Positions 45,235-48,265 of a DNA stretch of 48,265 nucleotides are shown in pieces; positions within the stretch are counted from its first letter, which is position 1; each line of letters begins with the position of its first letter. The stretch covers positions 1 through 48,265 of the forward strand of contig JBAXGN010000036.1 in NCBI GenBank assembly GCA_037139415.1, in the 5' to 3' direction. Source of the DNA: Verrucomicrobiota bacterium. GTDB taxonomy: Bacteria; Verrucomicrobiota; Verrucomicrobiia; Limisphaerales; Fontisphaeraceae. The position numbers and the translations under genes were made by a program. The notes under the pieces are model-generated. The model was not told where the DNA came from, did not search any database, and saw only the letters and a program-made list of their open reading frames with translations.

Positions 45235-48200
45235 ATGAAGAAAAACTCATTAAACTTAACCTTGCTGGCCGGTCTGGCCAGTCTGACCTCCCTTTCAACT
45301 TACGCCCAATTGAATCTGCCGGTCCCGGTGACCCCTGGATCAACCATCCGCTCGGATGGTTTCCAGATGACAATCACGCCGGGCACGCAACGGTCCATTT
45401 ATGATTGGTCAAGTTTCAACATTGGCCAGGGGTATCGAACCACCTTTAAGTTGCCGACCATGTCAGCGGCGGTGTTGAATCGCGTGGGGGCCTCGGGCGG
45501 GGCATCGCTAATTGATGGCACCTTGGAGTCATTGGTTGGCAGCCAGCATGGCGGCTCGATATACCTAATCAACCCCAACGGTGTTCTCGTTGGTGCGTCA
45601 GGACGCATCAATGTGGGTAGCTTTGTGGCTTCCACGTTGGATTTAGGGCCGGATACCGCCTCTGCCAACGCCAGTTTCCTTTCGGCAGGCAAGCTGAATT
45701 TATCCGGCGGTTCTTTCGCGGGTATTAAGAATGAAGGACAAATTTCGGCGCGTGATGACGTGTTTATCGTAGCGCATACCGTTGAAAACGTTGGAACAAT
45801 CCGTGCCGGCCGTAACGTGGGACTCGCGGCGGGAACGCAGGTGGAGTTGAACGTATTTGATCCGCGTAATCCGCTTGCTGAACGAATTACCGTGGTGGCA
45901 GGATCAGGAACCGGAACTCCAGTTGGCGTGAACAACACGGCGGCGGGAACAATTACGGCGGTTACCGAGGAACTTAAGGCTGCGGGCGGGAATGTTTATG
46001 GTTTGGCAATCCAAAACGCAGGGAAAATACGTGCGACTGCGCTGGTAAATGAGGGTGGCCGCATTGTGTTGAAAGCGGATAAAGGGAACGTGGCCAACAG
46101 TGGTGTGCTTGATGCGTCTGCCACACAAGCAGGCGGCCAAGGCGGGACGGTGGAGGTGCTGGGTGACTCGGTCAGTCTGAATGGTGACTCACGCGTTGAT
46201 GTCCGTGGTGATGCCGGGGGGGGCGTCGCATTGATTGGCGGTGATTACCAAGGAAAAAATGCCCTCGTTCCCAATTCGCAACAAACCTTTGTCGGGCGTA
46301 ACGCGGTGATTGCTGCGGATGCAATCAATTCCGGTAATGGCGGCAAGGTCATCGTCTGGGCGGATCAGATCACACGCTTTTATGGAACTCTGACTGCAAA
46401 AGGCGGCAAATTCAGGGGGAATGGTGGTTTGGTGGAAATTTCCGGGAAACACTACTTGGATTATCAGGCGCTGTTGGTGGATTTGACGGCCCCGGCTGGA
46501 CGTCTCGGAACCTTGCTCATGGATCCTGATAATATATTTGTTCGAAATAATAATCCACTGGATGTGCCAAATTCATGGACAACCGCGTTAAATGACGTGG
46601 ATTTGGCATCGGATGCGAATATCGGTGCGGGATATACCACCATAAGCGCTGGTTCGATCAATGCTGCGTTGGCGAATGTTACGCTTGCAGCGAACAACAA
46701 CATTACCATTGTTGATGCGATTAATATTATCGATCCTGCGGTAAAATTCACTGCCAATGCCACTTCAATTGATGTCAACGGCGTGATCCGCGCCAATGGT
46801 GTTACCCTGAATGCTGCGACCATCAATCTGAATTCCATGGGCACTCAGGCAAATCCCACCATCAGAACTACCGGCGGCGGTCAAACCCTGAATGGTGCAG
46901 TCACCTTAAAGGCAGATGCTTGGTTGACCGATACTGCGGGTGGCGCGGTTGCGTTCAATAACACGGTGAACTCTCTGGGCGGGAATTATAATTTGGTTGT
47001 CGATTCATTGGGACCCATCAATTTCGCTAATACGGTCAACAATATCGGGGTAATGACCCTGAAGGGCGGCGGCAATACTACCTTTAACAACGACGTGGGT
47101 GCTGCTTCACTTACCGTACTGAACAAGCTTACTCTCAAGGGAAATGTTACTACCACCTTTGAACAACAATATACGGATACGCTGACTCTGGGTGGTGCTG
47201 GAACAACTCGGACCTTAAGCGGAACCGATATTACTTTTGCTGGAATTACCGGTGGTGGAAACAGCTTGACCATCAATGGTTCCGGAAATACCACTTTTGG
47301 CGATAACGTTAGTGGAGTAAACAACCTTATCACGGATGCTGCTGGCCATACATATATCAATACCCTTGTAATTAGTACTGCTGGGGGACAGACTTATAAC
47401 GATCCCGTTATCCTCGGAGCCAATGTGGTTCTCGTCGATACCCTTGGAAATGGCAATATTTCATTTAACCAGACGGTAAACGCGGATAATTTTAACAATA
47501 ATCGAACCTTGGTGGTGAATACAGGCGGCAATACCAAGTTTGCGGGCGCGGTTGGCAACCTCCAGGCGTTGCGCAGCGTTACCACGGATGCACCGGGGAA
47601 AACCCAATTGGGAAACAACGTCTCCACCCTGAACGAACAAACCTACAATGATCCGGTTGAATTAATCGGCAACGTTGTTATCTCAAGCGCCAACAACAAC
47701 AACATTGGGACAATTTTATTTAATTCAACTCTGAACGCGGATGCGGAGGCAAACGCCCGTACCATCGCCCTGACTACTGATGGGATCACCAAGTTTGTCG
47801 GTGCTGTGGGTGGCATTCAACGTCCTCAAAGCGTCACCATCAATTACAGTGGACAAGTCGGTGAAAAGACCATCGTCGGAAGCGACTTTAAGACGATTGG
47901 CAGCATGATTTTTACCGAACCCTTGGAGCTTATTGGAAATTCCACCATTGCCAGTGGGGCGAATGTGACTTTTCAAAAAACAGTCAATGGGACCTATCAA
48001 CTTGCAGTAAATTCGCCTACTGCGATTACTTTTAATGACGTGGTGGGTGGCACTCTTCCGCTGACCAGTTTGACCACCGGTAATGGCGGTAACACCGCGA
48101 TCAACGGCGGGGCCGTCACCACTACCGGTAATCAGGATTACAACGACACGGTGACGCTGGGGGCGAACACGGTGGTGGCGAGCACGGGCAGCGGGAACCT

Positions 48201-48265
48201 GACGTTTGCGAAGACGGTGAATGCGGATGCGGCGGCGAACAACCGGACCTTGGTGGCGAATACGG
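45235..48265 (+). CDS. Two-partner-secretion exoprotein, filamentous-haemagglutinin-like (partial)
   Basis: An open frame begins at ATG 45235 and runs off the right edge after 1010 codons without a stop. The signal peptide is residues 1 to about 24 (MKKNSLNLTLLAGLAS, then TYA). The TPS secretion domain follows, with the hallmark NPNGVLVGASGRINVGSFVASTLDL-type motif near residues 117-141, cut here for length. It is preceded by FNIGQGYRTTF and followed by GGKVIVWADQITRFYG and LLMDPDNIFV. From about residue 540 there are tandem beta-helix repeats of 75-97 residues (YNDPVxLGAN, then TVNAD, RTLVVNT, FxGAVG). Such exoproteins are exported through a TpsB/FhaC outer-membrane pore and act as adhesins or toxins. 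No TpsB gene is in the window. The start has AAGG upstream and the family-typical N-terminus. Confidence 0.92.
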   Translation, partial: MKKNSLNLTLLAGLASLTSLSTYAQLNLPVPVTPGSTIRSDGFQMTITPGTQRSIYDWSSFNIGQGYRTTFKLPTMSAAVLNRVGASGGASLIDGTLESLVGSQHGGSIYLINPNGVLVGASGRINVGSFVASTLDLGPDTASANASFLSAGKLNLSGGSFAGIKNEGQISARDDVFIVAHTVENVGTIRAGRNVGLAAGTQVELNVFDPRNPLAERITVVAGSGTGTPVGVNNTAAGTITAVTEELKAAGGNVYGLAIQNAGKIRATALVNEGGRIVLKADKGNVANSGVLDASATQAGGQGGTVEVLGDSVSLNGDSRVDVRGDAGGGVALIGGDYQGKNALVPNSQQTFVGRNAVIAADAINSGNGGKVIVWADQITRFYGTLTAKGGKFRGNGGLVEISGKHYLDYQALLVDLTAPAGRLGTLLMDPDNIFVRNNNPLDVPNSWTTALNDVDLASDANIGAGYTTISAGSINAALANVTLAANNNITIVDAINIIDPAVKFTANATSIDVNGVIRANGVTLNAATINLNSMGTQANPTIRTTGGGQTLNGAVTLKADAWLTDTAGGAVAFNNTVNSLGGNYNLVVDSLGPINFANTVNNIGVMTLKGGGNTTFNNDVGAASLTVLNKLTLKGNVTTTFEQQYTDTLTLGGAGTTRTLSGTDITFAGITGGGNSLTINGSGNTTFGDNVSGVNNLITDAAGHTYINTLVISTAGGQTYNDPVILGANVVLVDTLGNGNISFNQTVNADNFNNNRTLVVNTGGNTKFAGAVGNLQALRSVTTDAPGKTQLGNNVSTLNEQTYNDPVELIGNVVISSANNNNIGTILFNSTLNADAEANARTIALTTDGITKFVGAVGGIQRPQSVTINYSGQVGEKTIVGSDFKTIGSMIFTEPLELIGNSTIASGANVTFQKTVNGTYQLAVNSPTAITFNDVVGGTLPLTSLTTGNGGNTAINGGAVTTTGNQDYNDTVTLGANTVVASTGSGNLTFAKTVNADAAANNRTLVANT
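47390..48265 (+). repeat. Tandem protein repeats in the haemagglutinin-like gene
   Basis: Units begin with a (T/D)YND(P/T)V motif at about 47,391, 47,639 and 48,134, with a degenerate unit near 47,890, giving a period of about 247 bases (82-83 residues). Earlier, more diverged units start near 46,876 and 47,166. From about 48,060 the DNA becomes noticeably more GC-rich and regular, which suggests that more uniform copies continue beyond the window. Confidence 0.65.

Noticed and set aside
45219-45404. Short frame overlapping the start of the haemagglutinin-like gene
   Set aside because: The frame from 45235 has a signal peptide and TPS domain and runs to the window end. The other is out of phase and short.

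Overview
The window looks like a chromosomal segment of a Verrucomicrobiota bacterium, probably of the Pedosphaera/Limisphaerales type. This is inferred from gene content, not from a marker gene. The pointers are a formylglycine-dependent sulfatase beside a Tat-exported Gfo/Idh/MocA protein, secreted proteins with InlB-like, Calx-beta and 'GLNP'-type C-terminal regions, very large repeat proteins, starts that mostly lack a Shine-Dalgarno sequence, and AT-rich intergenic motifs. No tRNA, rRNA, CRISPR array or intact insertion sequence was seen.

Left part (1-13,660). The first 420 bases carry the tail of a gene that enters from outside, a second degraded copy of that tail, and short AT-rich repeats. 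A secreted protein with a barrel-hydrolase look (421-1395, minus) and a VapBC toxin-antitoxin pair (1517-2160, plus) follow. From 2169 to 13,586 all genes lie on the minus strand and are tightly spaced. In transcription order they are ispF (isoprenoid precursors), a small unknown protein, a Gfo/Idh/MocA oxidoreductase with conspicuously GC-rich codons, a PAS-PAS histidine kinase, a sulfatase, a stand-alone CoaC-type flavoprotein, a 1178-residue AsmA-like envelope protein that overlaps coaC by ATGA, and a 629-residue secreted protein.

Middle (13,660-17,790). A single plus-strand gene encodes a MmeI-like (type IIL) combined restriction enzyme and DNA methyltransferase. Its target-recognition half is visibly less GC-rich than its ends. 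Downstream is about 1.1 kb without an intact gene. It holds hairpins, a seven-unit 21-bp tandem repeat with CCTAGG-type centres, a relic of a collagen-like gene, and a plausible promoter with a perfect 7-bp inverted repeat in the leader.

Right part (17,794-48,265). This is the remarkable region. Six co-directional genes with gaps of only 19-49 bp form a 27-kb apparent operon of exported proteins: 338, 387, 3126, 902, 323 and 3951 residues. The 323-residue member is a SurA/PrsA-like parvulin lipoprotein, presumably helping its giant neighbours fold. The 3126-residue protein has beta-propeller-like and PA14-like N-terminal regions, an EF-hand, a long helical region with a Gly/Ala-rich hydrophobic stretch, and a C-terminus that resembles the end of Tc-toxin A subunits. 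The 3951-residue protein is a cadherin/Ig-like stalk with a beta-helix and a lamin-tail-like domain in the middle and a three-copy super-repeat. After a 202-bp regulatory gap comes the start of a two-partner-secretion haemagglutinin-like exoprotein that runs off the window. The working picture is a surface or secreted assembly made of giant adhesin-like and toxin-like components with its own periplasmic foldase.
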